From: JAWKZG01 sp041396125
GTDB lineage: Bacteria; Pseudomonadota; Gammaproteobacteria; Competibacterales; Competibacteraceae
Reading direction: 5' to 3'
DNA length: 64,000 nt
NCBI GenBank assembly: GCA_041396125.1
Contig: JAWKZG010000015.1
Span: 72,476 to 136,475, forward strand
A model generated the notes under the pieces. That model was not told where the DNA came from. It worked only from the letters and a program-made list of their open reading frames with translations, and did no database searches. Both the position numbers and the translations under genes were made by a program. Shown one piece after another: positions 1 through 7,914 of this stretch. Every line of letters starts with the position of its first letter. Within the stretch, counting starts at the first letter, position 1.

Positions 1-902
1 CGCCTGTTCCGGGCCAGGATTGACCCAGGAAATAACGAAAACCGTAAAGCCCTGATCCACCCACCATTTGATCAGTGAATTTTGCGGTCGCAGGTCGAGC
101 ACATAATATTTATTGATCCACGGCGGCACAGCCAGCAACGGCCTTGAAAGACGCTGTCAGTGCTGGGTGCATATTGCAGTAACTGCATGATGTCGTTTTG
201 ATAGACCACAGCACCCGGTGTCGTTGCCAGGGTTTCGCCCAGTGTGAAACTGTCTGCCGGTGGATCGCGCAGGCTCAGGTAATGGTTGCCACGGGCCAAA
301 TCATTAAGCAGGTTTTGCAGGCCTTTAAGCAGATTCTCGCCGCCGGATTCCAGCGTAACTCGCAGCACTTCCGGGTTGGTGACCGGAAAATTGGCAGGTG
401 CCATCGCGTCTACAAATTGGCGGGTATAAAAATCCAGCCGTTTGCGGGTCTGTTCGTCCAGACCTACCGCCTGTGCCACTGTGCACTGCAGGCAACGCGC
501 GGTCAGCAGGTAAGACTGCTTAATAAAATCAAATAAGAAATTATCTTGCCATTCGTCATGGTTAGCGGAAGAGGTGGAGGCGGTAGATGAGATAGATTCA
601 GCAGGTTTCAGCATGCCCGGACCTGACTGTCCCCACAGTGCCGCCGTGCTTTGTTGCCAGAATCCCCAATAATTGCGCCACAGCGATAATTGCGCATCGA
701 CCAGGTGCATGGGGTTGCGCAACATGTGCTGGGTCATATCCAGGAACGCTTTTGATACGGGCGCTATCAGATAAGCCCAGCACTCCGGCCTGAGTCTGCT
801 GCTGCAGAAAATCACTGATCAGGCGCTGGCTCTGCTCAGCGATACGGGTGAAGGCCCGGTTGAACTCAGCCGGGTCGGTAACTTGCCGGGTGGCCCAGCC
901 AT
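1..902 (-). pseudogene. phaC: Class I PHA synthase PhaC, N-terminal part, frameshifted and cut by the window edge
   Basis: Polymerises (R)-3-hydroxyacyl-CoA into polyhydroxyalkanoate at the granule surface. Only about the first 300 residues lie in the window; the catalytic Cys-Asp-His part is beyond position 1. Seen: the N-terminal PhaC domain, with stretches such as AEFNRAFTRIAEQ, DMTQHMLRNP and NFPVTNPEVL, followed by the start of the alpha/beta fold. The frame changes near 751 (one A too many in an A run) and near 144 (one A missing); restoring each gives a continuous PhaC-like protein ([12 protein letters not shown] at the second). A third shift near the start is possible. An ATG at 902 sits after GAGG but is out of frame with the downstream part, and an in-frame ATG lies at 972. 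Errors in homopolymers suggest sequencing error rather than decay. Thiolase (13594) and a phasin-like gene (56832) fit a PHA-storing cell. Confidence 0.8.
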
Positions 903-1005
903 GTCTGATCCTCTTGCTTAGGCGTGCTTTTCCAGCAGCAGTGCTGGGTAAAATAAGACCTGAAATAATCATTAATTATAAAAGATGCGGTGCGTTGCGG
1001 TTATT

Positions 1006-3746
1006 TCAAGCCGTATCCAGGCTCTTGGCCGCAATCTCATAAACATCCGGCGATAAATCAGTGCTGGCCAGGATGCGTTGCAAGTGGCTGCGCATCAGCT
1101 CCTGGCGGGCCGTATCGTATTTGCGCCAGCGGGTAAAACTGCCGAGCAGGCGGGCTGCAATCTGAGGGTTCAATGCATTCAGCGCCAATACCTGATCCGC
1201 CACAAACTGATAGCCGGCACCGCTGGCTGCGTGAAAGTGAATAGGGTTATGGCAGAAAGCACCGATCAGGGCCCGTACCTTATTCGGGTTTTTAATCGTA
1301 AAGGCTTCATGCCGCAGCAGTGATTGTACCTGTTGCAGTGTATCGGGGCCTTGCGCGGTAGCCTGCAGGCTAAGCCATTTGTCCACCACCAGCGCTTCGT
1401 GCCGCCATTGCTGATAAAAATCTGCCAGTGCCTGTTCGCGTTGCGGATGTGCCTGCTGCGCCAGGGTTTGCAGCGCGGCCAGCTGATCGGTCATATTGTT
1501 TGCGCTGCGAAATTGGGCCATGCCCAGCTGCTGGTGCTCCGGCAGTAGCATCAGATAATCCAGGCAGCGGTTTTTCAGGCTGCGCTGACCGATGCTGGCA
1601 TGATCGATGTGGTGTTCGCCTGTCTGCTGACGAGTGTGCTGATCAGACTGCTGATGGTGTGTCTGGAACTGCTCATAGGTGCTCAGCAGTTCGTTTTGTA
1701 GTGCCTGGGCCAGCATTTTACGCATGGTTTCGCGGGCAAAATGCAGGCCATCGACATCGATCACGTCCATCTGTTCAGCCAGATAGACCTCACCGGGCAG
1801 GCTCAGAATATGGGCTCGCAGTGCGGGGTCGGCTGTGCCGTCACACAGAGCTTGCCGGTAGGCTGTGATAAGTTTATCTGGCAGTTGCAGCGGGCGTTGC
1901 GCCTGGTGGGCTGCGCGCAACGCCAGAATGCTGCGGATCGCCAGCTGTTGAGCGGCTTCCCAGCGATTGAAGTCATCGCTGTCATGTGCCAGTAGGAATG
2001 CCAGTTCATCGTCGCTGTAGTCGTATTCCAGTTTCAGCGGGGCCGAGAAACCACGCAACAGCGAGGGTATTGGTTGTTCGGGAACATTGACGAAGCGAAA
2101 AGACTGCTCCGCAGCGCGCAGTTCGAGGACCCGGCTGTCGCCTTCACTGGCTGTGTTTTCACCCTCAAGCTGCAGTGGCAAGGGCTGACCGTCTGCGGCC
2201 AGCAGGCCCATTGCAAACGGAATATGGAACGGCTGTTTCTGTGGCTGTCCCGGTGTCGGCGGGCAGCTTTGACGCAGTGTCAGGGTATAGCTGGCAGTGG
2301 CGGGATCATACTCGCTTTCGGCCTGCACCAACGGGGTTCCCGCCTGACTGTACCAGTGTTTGAACTGGCCCAGGTCGACCTGGTTGGCATCGGCCATGGC
2401 AGCGACGAAATCATCGCAGGTGACCGCTTGCCCGTCATGGCGCTGAAAATACAGATCCATGCCGCGCCGAAAACCGTCACGGCCCAGCAGGTTGTGGATC
2501 ATACGGACAACTTCGGCACCTTTATTGTAGACCGTGACAGTATAGAAATTATTGATCTCGATATAGCTGTCCGGACGTACCGGGTGCGCCATCGGCCCGG
2601 CATCCTGCGGAAACTGCACACTGCGCAGGATGCGTACATCCTCGATGCGTTTCACGCCGCGTGAGCCCATATCGGCGGAGAATTCCTGATCGCGAAAAAC
2701 GGTCAAGCCTTCCTTGAGCGAGAGCTGAAACCAGTCCCGACAGGTGACCCGGTTACCGGTCCAGTTATGGAAATATTCATGGGCAATAACGGCTTCCACA
2801 CCCTGGTAGTCATCATCAGTGGCCGTCTCCGGCTTGGCCAGGACGAATTTGGTGTTGAAAACGTTCAGCCCTTTGTTTTCCACACCAAATTCGTCCTGGC
2901 CAAGCCGGAGACGAATTTGGTGTTGAAAACGTTCAGCCCTTTGTTTTCCATCGCCCCCATATTGAAATCGCTGACCGCTACGATGTTATAGATATCCAGG
3001 TCGTATTCCAGTCCAAAAACCTCTTCGTCCCAGCGCATGGCGTGTTGCAGTGAGCGCATGGCGTGCTCGCACTGGTCGAGGTGCTGCGGTTCGGTATAAA
3101 TCCGCAGTGTTACCCGCCGCCCGGAGCGGGTGGTGAAATAATCTTCGAGATGTACCAGCGGGCCAGCTACCAGAGCAAACAGATAACTGGGCTTTTTGAA
3201 CGGATCATGCCAGGTGGCCCAGTGGCGACCGTCGTCAAGCACGCCGCTGGCAACCGGATTGCCGTTGGACAGCAGGACCGGATAACGGTCCGGGTCGGCT
3301 ACCAGCGTGGTACTGAATTCAGCCATGACGTCGGGCCGATCCAGAAAGTAAGTGATTTTGCGAAAACTTTCAGCTTCACACTGGGTGCAGAAAACGCCGC
3401 TGGATTGATACAGTCCTTCCAGCGAGGTATTGCGCTGCGGGTAAAGGCGTACCCGGCTTTCCAGGGTGAACTGTTCGGGCGGGCCGGGAATGGTCAGGCG
3501 CTGGGCATCCAGCTGATAGTCACCGCGCTCCAGCGGGCGCTCGTCCAGTGCCAGGTGCAGCAGTTCCAGCTCCTGACCGTGCAATATCAGGGCTTGCTGA
3601 CCGCTGCCTGCGGGATTCCGTCGCAGCTGCATACGGGCCTGTACTTCGGTGGCTTCTTCGGCCAGCTCGAAGCGCAGCTCGACCCGGTCGATCAGGAATT
3701 CCGGCGGGGTGTAATCCTGCAGATAAATTGCGTTGGGTTTGGCCAT
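1006..3746 (-). pseudogene. pepN: Aminopeptidase N (M1 family), interrupted by a 68-bp insertion
   Basis: Zinc metallo-aminopeptidase of the M1 family that removes N-terminal residues in the cytoplasm. The N-terminal piece (3746 to about 2880) has the beta-sheet domain and ends just after the substrate-anchoring GAMEN motif. The C-terminal piece has HEYFHNWTGNR (the HEXXH zinc site), the third zinc ligand Glu about 18 residues later (SLKEGLTVFRDQEF), and the full C-terminal helical domain. Total length matches the roughly 870-885 residues of the family. A 68-bp insertion between GAMEN and HEXXH shifts the frame, so no full protein is made as written. Removing it restores FNTKFVLAKPETATDDDYQG. 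The insertion is itself a fold-back structure (see the repeat at 2825-2950). It lies downstream of acpH and the FHA-EAL gene on the same strand, possibly in one operon. Confidence 0.93.
2825..2950. repeat. 31-bp perfect inverted repeat nested with a 41-bp direct repeat inside pepN
   Basis: The arms 2825-2855 and 2882-2912 are perfect reverse complements with a 26-bp spacer. The segment 2842-2882 is repeated directly at 2910-2950. This is the pattern left when a copying strand switches to the opposite strand and back, duplicating 68 bp. It may be a real template-switch mutation or an amplification or assembly chimera. Length 68 is not a multiple of three, so it breaks pepN. Confidence 0.95.
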
Positions 3747-3800
3747 GGTCGGTGTTAACCCCGGCTCTGTCTGTGTTGAGCGCTTATTGGTTCGCGCTGT

Positions 3801-4385
3801 TCACAAACGCTGTTTAAGCTCGGCCACATGCGCTCTGAGTTGCGGAAAGAAATCGTGAAAATCATCTTCAAGCCCCGAATAATTGGTATGCAGTTCGGTA
3901 ATAGCCTGGCCCAGGCTGCTGGGCCGGCTCAAGCGGCGCTCGATGCCTTGCAGGGCCCGGGCGATGCCTGCCGACTGTTGATATGTGTGCAATAAATCAT
4001 TTGCCAGCATATAGGATACGCTACCTTGCATGCGTGGGGGTAATTGCGCCTGGTTTTGCTGCAACACGGCATAAACTTCGGTGGTGAACTGGCGCAGGCT
4101 TTGTTTGGAATAATGTGACCAGGAGACGGCCAGCAAATGATCGTAAAACATATCGATCAGAATGCCTGCATAACGCCGGTAAGCGGGGCTGATGCGGCGT
4201 TTGCTGTGGCGGAAGACGGGGTGCTGATCGGTATAGTGATCGATGGCCCGGTGCAGTCTAATGCCGTGCTGCAGGGCAGGGGGCAGCGAATCCGGTAGCG
4301 GACCCTTGACGAAATCGCCCATCAGATTGCCGATCCAGGCATCGGGTTCGGGATCGGCCAGATACAAATGCGCCAGATAATTCAT
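3801..4385 (-). CDS. acpH: Acyl carrier protein phosphodiesterase (AcpH/YajB family)
   Basis: Predicted to hydrolyse the 4'-phosphopantetheine group from holo-ACP. The 194-residue protein has the AcpH (DUF479) signature from its first residue: MNYLAHLYLA, then GNLMGDFVKG, GIRLHRAIDHYTDQHP and the Asp/His-rich segment IDMFYDHLLAVSW. These supply the metal-binding His and Asp residues expected of an HD-like fold. The length equals that of the E. coli protein. The ATG start is the natural family start. It lies 17 bp after the FHA-EAL gene and 54 bp before pepN on the same strand. Family assignment is firm; activity is inferred. Confidence 0.88.
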   Translation of the reverse strand: MNYLAHLYLADPEPDAWIGNLMGDFVKGPLPDSLPPALQHGIRLHRAIDHYTDQHPVFRHSKRRISPAYRRYAGILIDMFYDHLLAVSWSHYSKQSLRQFTTEVYAVLQQNQAQLPPRMQGSVSYMLANDLLHTYQQSAGIARALQGIERRLSRPSSLGQAITELHTNYSGLEDDFHDFFPQLRAHVAELKQRL

Positions 4386-4402
4386 CCCGCACTCTCAAGC
4401 GC

Positions 4403-5539
4403 CTAGCGGGGCTGCACAGGTTTAGCACTGGGACGGCTCAGATAAAAACCCTGACCGTATTCAAAACCGATCGCTTCGCAGCAGAGTTTTTCAGCTGCGA
4501 CTTCGATACCTTCAGCGACGGTTTTGATGCCCAGATCACGTGCCATATGCACCAGTGTGCGCAAAATCTGCACTGCCCGGGGCGGCTGCCGGTGAATATT
4601 GCGAATCAACGATATATCGAATTTCAGCCAATCCGGCGGGACTTCAATCAGTTCCACCAGGCGGGCCTGCCCGGCCCCGAAATCATCGTAGGCCAGCTCG
4701 ATTTCCAAATCTTTAAGCAGCGCCTGCAATTCTCGCATTGTGGCCAGTGAGGTGAGGGATTTTTCGTGTATTTCCAATACCAGAGGGAGTTCTGAGCTAT
4801 GTTTGCGCAGTTCGGTCAGGGTATGGGTCATACCACCATTTTCAATTTCTTCCGGTACGGTATTGATGAATACAGGCAATTTCAAACCGAGCTCGATGGC
4901 ATGCTGTATACCCTGATTGCGAAACAGATCGCTCAGTTCAATAGGGTTGCCTACCAGGGTTGCAATGGCAAACAGTTCACGCGGCGTTTTGGGCAGACCG
5001 GGATGGCGCCCCCTGCCTAGCAACTCGTAGCCCGCCGGACGGTTTCTCTGCAGCTGAATAATGGACTGAAACTTGGTAGTGATAGAACGCTCGCTCAGCA
5101 GAGCAGCCATTCTGCTGGCGAAGATTTCAGTCTGTTCATCACCCAGTGATTCGGACAATGCAGAAGAAGGCCGTAGCGCCTGGGTGCTTTCACTTTCATC
5201 GCCGACGCCAAACTGATTGCGAAGCCGAAACTCCAGCAAACCGAAATGGATGATATCGCCATCATTGAGGCGCATCTGCCCGTTGACGCGTTCGCGGTTG
5301 ACGAACGTCCCGTTGGTGCTACCGCATTCACGAACCCACAGTATGTCGTCGAGCTGGATGATTTCGGCGTGACGGCGGGAAATGCCGCTGAAGCTCAGGC
5401 ATAAATCATTGGCGCGCAGGCGACCGACCCGAAATGGATACGAGTGGATAGGAATCTGCCAGTGTGCGCCTTGAGCGTTAAAACCCTCCAGATACCATGC
5501 ACTTTCATCGCCAGTGGGCAGCGTTGACTGTTGCTTCAC
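4403..5539 (-). CDS. FHA domain - EAL domain fusion (candidate c-di-GMP phosphodiesterase or receptor)
   Basis: A 378-residue cytoplasmic protein. Residues about 20-110 form an FHA phosphothreonine-binding domain (RVGR, SGISRRHAEI, STNGTFVN). Residues about 140-375 form an EAL domain. The EAL signature reads ELL, but the other residues usually needed for metal binding and catalysis are present: Asn in FINTVPE, Glu in LVLEIHEKS, the Asp pair in YDDFGAG, Lys in WLKFD, Glu in VAEGIE and Gln in YGQGFYL. So it may be an active phosphodiesterase, or a c-di-GMP sensor if ELL weakens it. No membrane segment. The start is GTG and no clear Shine-Dalgarno sequence is seen. The FHA part suggests control by a Ser/Thr kinase, but none is encoded in the window. 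Confidence 0.87.
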   Translation of the reverse strand: MKQQSTLPTGDESAWYLEGFNAQGAHWQIPIHSYPFRVGRLRANDLCLSFSGISRRHAEIIQLDDILWVRECGSTNGTFVNRERVNGQMRLNDGDIIHFGLLEFRLRNQFGVGDESESTQALRPSSALSESLGDEQTEIFASRMAALLSERSITTKFQSIIQLQRNRPAGYELLGRGRHPGLPKTPRELFAIATLVGNPIELSDLFRNQGIQHAIELGLKLPVFINTVPEEIENGGMTHTLTELRKHSSELPLVLEIHEKSLTSLATMRELQALLKDLEIELAYDDFGAGQARLVELIEVPPDWLKFDISLIRNIHRQPPRAVQILRTLVHMARDLGIKTVAEGIEVAAEKLCCEAIGFEYGQGFYLSRPSAKPVQPR

Positions 5540-5563
5540 GGCAATTTACAACTTGGCACGCGC

Positions 5564-6523
5564 TTAAAAATCAAAACGAAGACCTGCTTTGAAACGATAA
5601 TTATCCAATTCGTCGTGACCTAATAGTTTTTGGTAATTCAGAAATGCCGCAGCACCATTGTTGAACTGGGCGGAAAAACCAACGCCAAGATTGAAATAAT
5701 CCTGATCCTGGGCGTCAGGCAGCGACGGTGTGCTTTGCAGGCGCAGTGGCTGGCCGGTAATATCGGGTATCAGACGATAGCCGGACAGACTGTCAGATGA
5801 CTCGAAAGCATGCGTCCACTGAAAACCGGCGAAAGGCAGCAACAACCCCCAGTTCTGATTCAGTTCATAGCTGACGTGGCCGCCCAGGCTGAGTGTTAAT
5901 GCTGATAGCGTCGAATCCAGACTGAGCGAATCGCTGGCTGTGGCCAGTGCGGGATCATCTGCCAGGCTGTACATCAATCGCCCACCCGGAGTAAAGGTCA
6001 GCGGCCCATTGGCAAACTGATAGGCAGCGTTTAAATCTATAGCCAGGGTTTCCGTATCGGATTGCTCGCTAAGCAATGCGGTATCATCACGTAACCAATA
6101 GGCCAGCCGTCCGCCCAGAGAGAACTCATCCGTCCCGATGAACAGACTGGTCAGAGTCAGATCGAAGGGCGCAAGGCTGACGTCGTCTGCTTCGCTGCGG
6201 GATGATGCACCGAACGGCGATGCCAGGGCAGTGCGTGGCCAGGCGGATTCTGCGGTGAGGCTGAACGGGCGTTGAAAGTCGATTCTGAAACCTGCCCCGA
6301 AATCGATCTGGCTGTGACAGGACGTTGAGCTTAACATCGGGATTATGACAGGGGAATGCAAGTTGACAAGCGGACAGGGCGCTAAATTAAAGAAAGCAGG
6401 TGCGAGGGGTGGCGTATTGCGCTGAACTGATGCAGGCAAAACCCGTTCATCCGCCACTGCCCGGTACAACGGGGCGGCTACGATTCCCAGTATGGCCACA
6501 AGCAAAATAATAATACGTCGCAT
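5564..6523 (-). CDS. Outer-membrane beta-barrel protein (autotransporter-barrel-like)
   Basis: A 319-residue exported protein. It starts with a signal peptide (MRRIIILLVAILGIVAAPL, cleavage probably after AVADE or nearby). The rest alternates polar and apolar residues, with repeated beta-hairpins of the type LAYWLRDD, AAYQFANGPLTFTPGGRLMYSL and GHVSYELNQNWGLLLPFAGFQW. It ends in Phe (KAGLRFDF), the C-terminal signal for barrel assembly. The exact family cannot be named; it resembles the barrel of autotransporters without a passenger domain. It is the first gene of a close-spaced group (24 bp to the FHA-EAL gene, then acpH). Confidence 0.75.
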   Translation of the reverse strand: MRRIIILLVAILGIVAAPLYRAVADERVLPASVQRNTPPLAPAFFNLAPCPLVNLHSPVIIPMLSSTSCHSQIDFGAGFRIDFQRPFSLTAESAWPRTALASPFGASSRSEADDVSLAPFDLTLTSLFIGTDEFSLGGRLAYWLRDDTALLSEQSDTETLAIDLNAAYQFANGPLTFTPGGRLMYSLADDPALATASDSLSLDSTLSALTLSLGGHVSYELNQNWGLLLPFAGFQWTHAFESSDSLSGYRLIPDITGQPLRLQSTPSLPDAQDQDYFNLGVGFSAQFNNGAAAFLNYQKLLGHDELDNYRFKAGLRFDF

Positions 6524-6714
6524 TGTCCAGGCCTGTAAGCACTCTCGGTTGCGATATGATGTCCTCTACCCGCTAGTTACGTCCTGCTGCATTTTTTCGC
6601 AATGTTAGTGACGTTTTCCTGAAGCGGAGCGTCAAGCCGGTGAACAGACCATGGTATTGGATATGCCATGACTGCGGCAGCGAAGCTGAAACCATTTGCC
6701 CGGATTTACGCTCT

Positions 6715-7614
6715 TTACTGCTTTGATATTATTTTATCTATCTGGTTCAGTAGGCTACGCCAGTCACGCAGCCAGCAACAACGATGATTATACTCTTCTA
6801 CCAGGATCATGCGAACATTGTTTTGCTGTAATAAAGTGGCAGGAAAAAGCGCAGGTGGAATATTGCGATCTGCTGCGCCGAGGTAATGAATCTGTGCAAT
6901 GGTGTCTGGTAGCGCGAGTTCCAGTGCCGGGTTGAGCGATCCGGTCAATGGACTGTAATGATGCAGCCGGGCCCAGGCGGCAGGGTCCAGATTGCCGGCC
7001 AGACTGACAACGGCTCTGATGCGCGGCAGTCTCGCAGCCAACAGCATGGCCAGGGTAGCGCCGCCGCTATGGCCGATCAGCACGGTGTCGCTGGCCGTTT
7101 GGTAGAGTGGTAATTGACGGAGCGCTGCTGCCATACTGGCAACTACGGCCTCGCTGTAGCGATGACTGGTCCAATAACGAGGGGCACATCCGGCCGTGCG
7201 GGTCAGGCCGTCATAGCAGGGTCGCCCCAGATACAAGGCCGGTGCCGGATCACTGGCGAGCAAACGCAAAGCCAGCGGGTGGCGTGCGGTAGGGTCAGAT
7301 GCTGGTTGGGTACGGTTCAACCAGGGGTCGCCATCGCCTTCCAGATAAACGTGCAAACGCGTAAATGCAGCTGGCGGATGGGCGGTCAGTTTGTCGCTTG
7401 TACCCAGCATAGCTGCTGCCGGGGTATTGAGAAAAAGCCGGTGACTGAAACCGCTGCCTGATACCTGTAAGGCGCTTAATCCCAGCCGTTGTGCCAGCTG
7501 TTGCTGTCGCTCGACAGGTGCCTGGCAGGACGCACAAAAGCTGATAAGCGCCGCCAGACCCAGAGCTTGCAAACATTGCGGCCAATAGTGCCATAAGCGT
7601 TCTTTACGGATCAA
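6715..7614 (-). CDS. Alpha/beta-hydrolase lipoprotein
   Basis: Predicted envelope-anchored serine hydrolase of unknown substrate. A short hydrophobic N-terminus ends in a lipobox-like SFCASC. The nucleophile elbow is GHSGGA, the acid is probably Asp in LGAADRN, and the base is His in EYNHRCCW. Also seen is LEGDGDPW, typical of the loop that forms the oxyanion hole in this group. An open frame continues upstream to 7794, but that stretch does not read like protein and overlaps the RNA candidate. I therefore prefer the in-frame TTG at 7614; the start is uncertain. Confidence 0.7.
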   Translation of the reverse strand: MIRKERLWHYWPQCLQALGLAALISFCASCQAPVERQQQLAQRLGLSALQVSGSGFSHRLFLNTPAAAMLGTSDKLTAHPPAAFTRLHVYLEGDGDPWLNRTQPASDPTARHPLALRLLASDPAPALYLGRPCYDGLTRTAGCAPRYWTSHRYSEAVVASMAAALRQLPLYQTASDTVLIGHSGGATLAMLLAARLPRIRAVVSLAGNLDPAAWARLHHYSPLTGSLNPALELALPDTIAQIHYLGAADRNIPPALFPATLLQQNNVRMILVEEYNHRCCWLRDWRSLLNQIDKIISKQ

Positions 7615-7617
7615 ATA

Positions 7618-7798
7618 GGCCGGCAAATTGACTAAAAGCAAAGCAAAAGCGTTCAAATCCAAGTAACCTGAAAACACGTTTAGGCTTCTTCCAGCCGGCG
7701 GCTCAGACCCCACAGGATGCGGGTATCCGTGCGGACAGCCGCTACCCTTGTGAGGAAGCGGAGCAGGTATCGGAATACACCTGACGACAATCAAGGCC
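7618..7798 (-). ncRNA. Candidate 6S-like RNA (ssrS)
   Basis: About 180 bases, the usual 6S length, between the divergent hydrolase and caspase genes. Read on the minus strand, it contains in order CCGATA, CACAAG, GCGGCTGTCCGC, GCAT and AGAAGCCTAAA. These resemble, in the same order and at similar spacing, conserved pieces of gammaproteobacterial 6S RNA. The two ends (GGCC..ATTG and CAAT..GGCC) can close a long rod. A TATGAT box at 7805-7800 is a possible -10 element just upstream. I cannot run a covariance model, so identity is tentative and the ends are approximate. Confidence 0.4.
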
Positions 7799-7914
7799 GA
7801 TCATACATCAGGTACTAAAAAAACTAGATAAAGTACTGTTGTGTTCGATTTGGGGCAGCGTCAGGTCGGTTTTTTTGCAGTCTTAAACTTGCAGGCATGA
7901 ATAAGGTAATCGCG

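Noticed and set aside
7615..7794. N-terminal extension of the lipoprotein hydrolase, about 60 residues
   Set aside because: The translation is Pro/Cys/Gly-rich with no protein character, sits before the signal peptide and overlaps the structured RNA candidate.
7660..7800. Cobalamin, TPP or SAM riboswitch in the caspase-hydrolase interval
   Set aside because: None of the conserved core motifs of these classes is present; the 6S-like pattern fits better.
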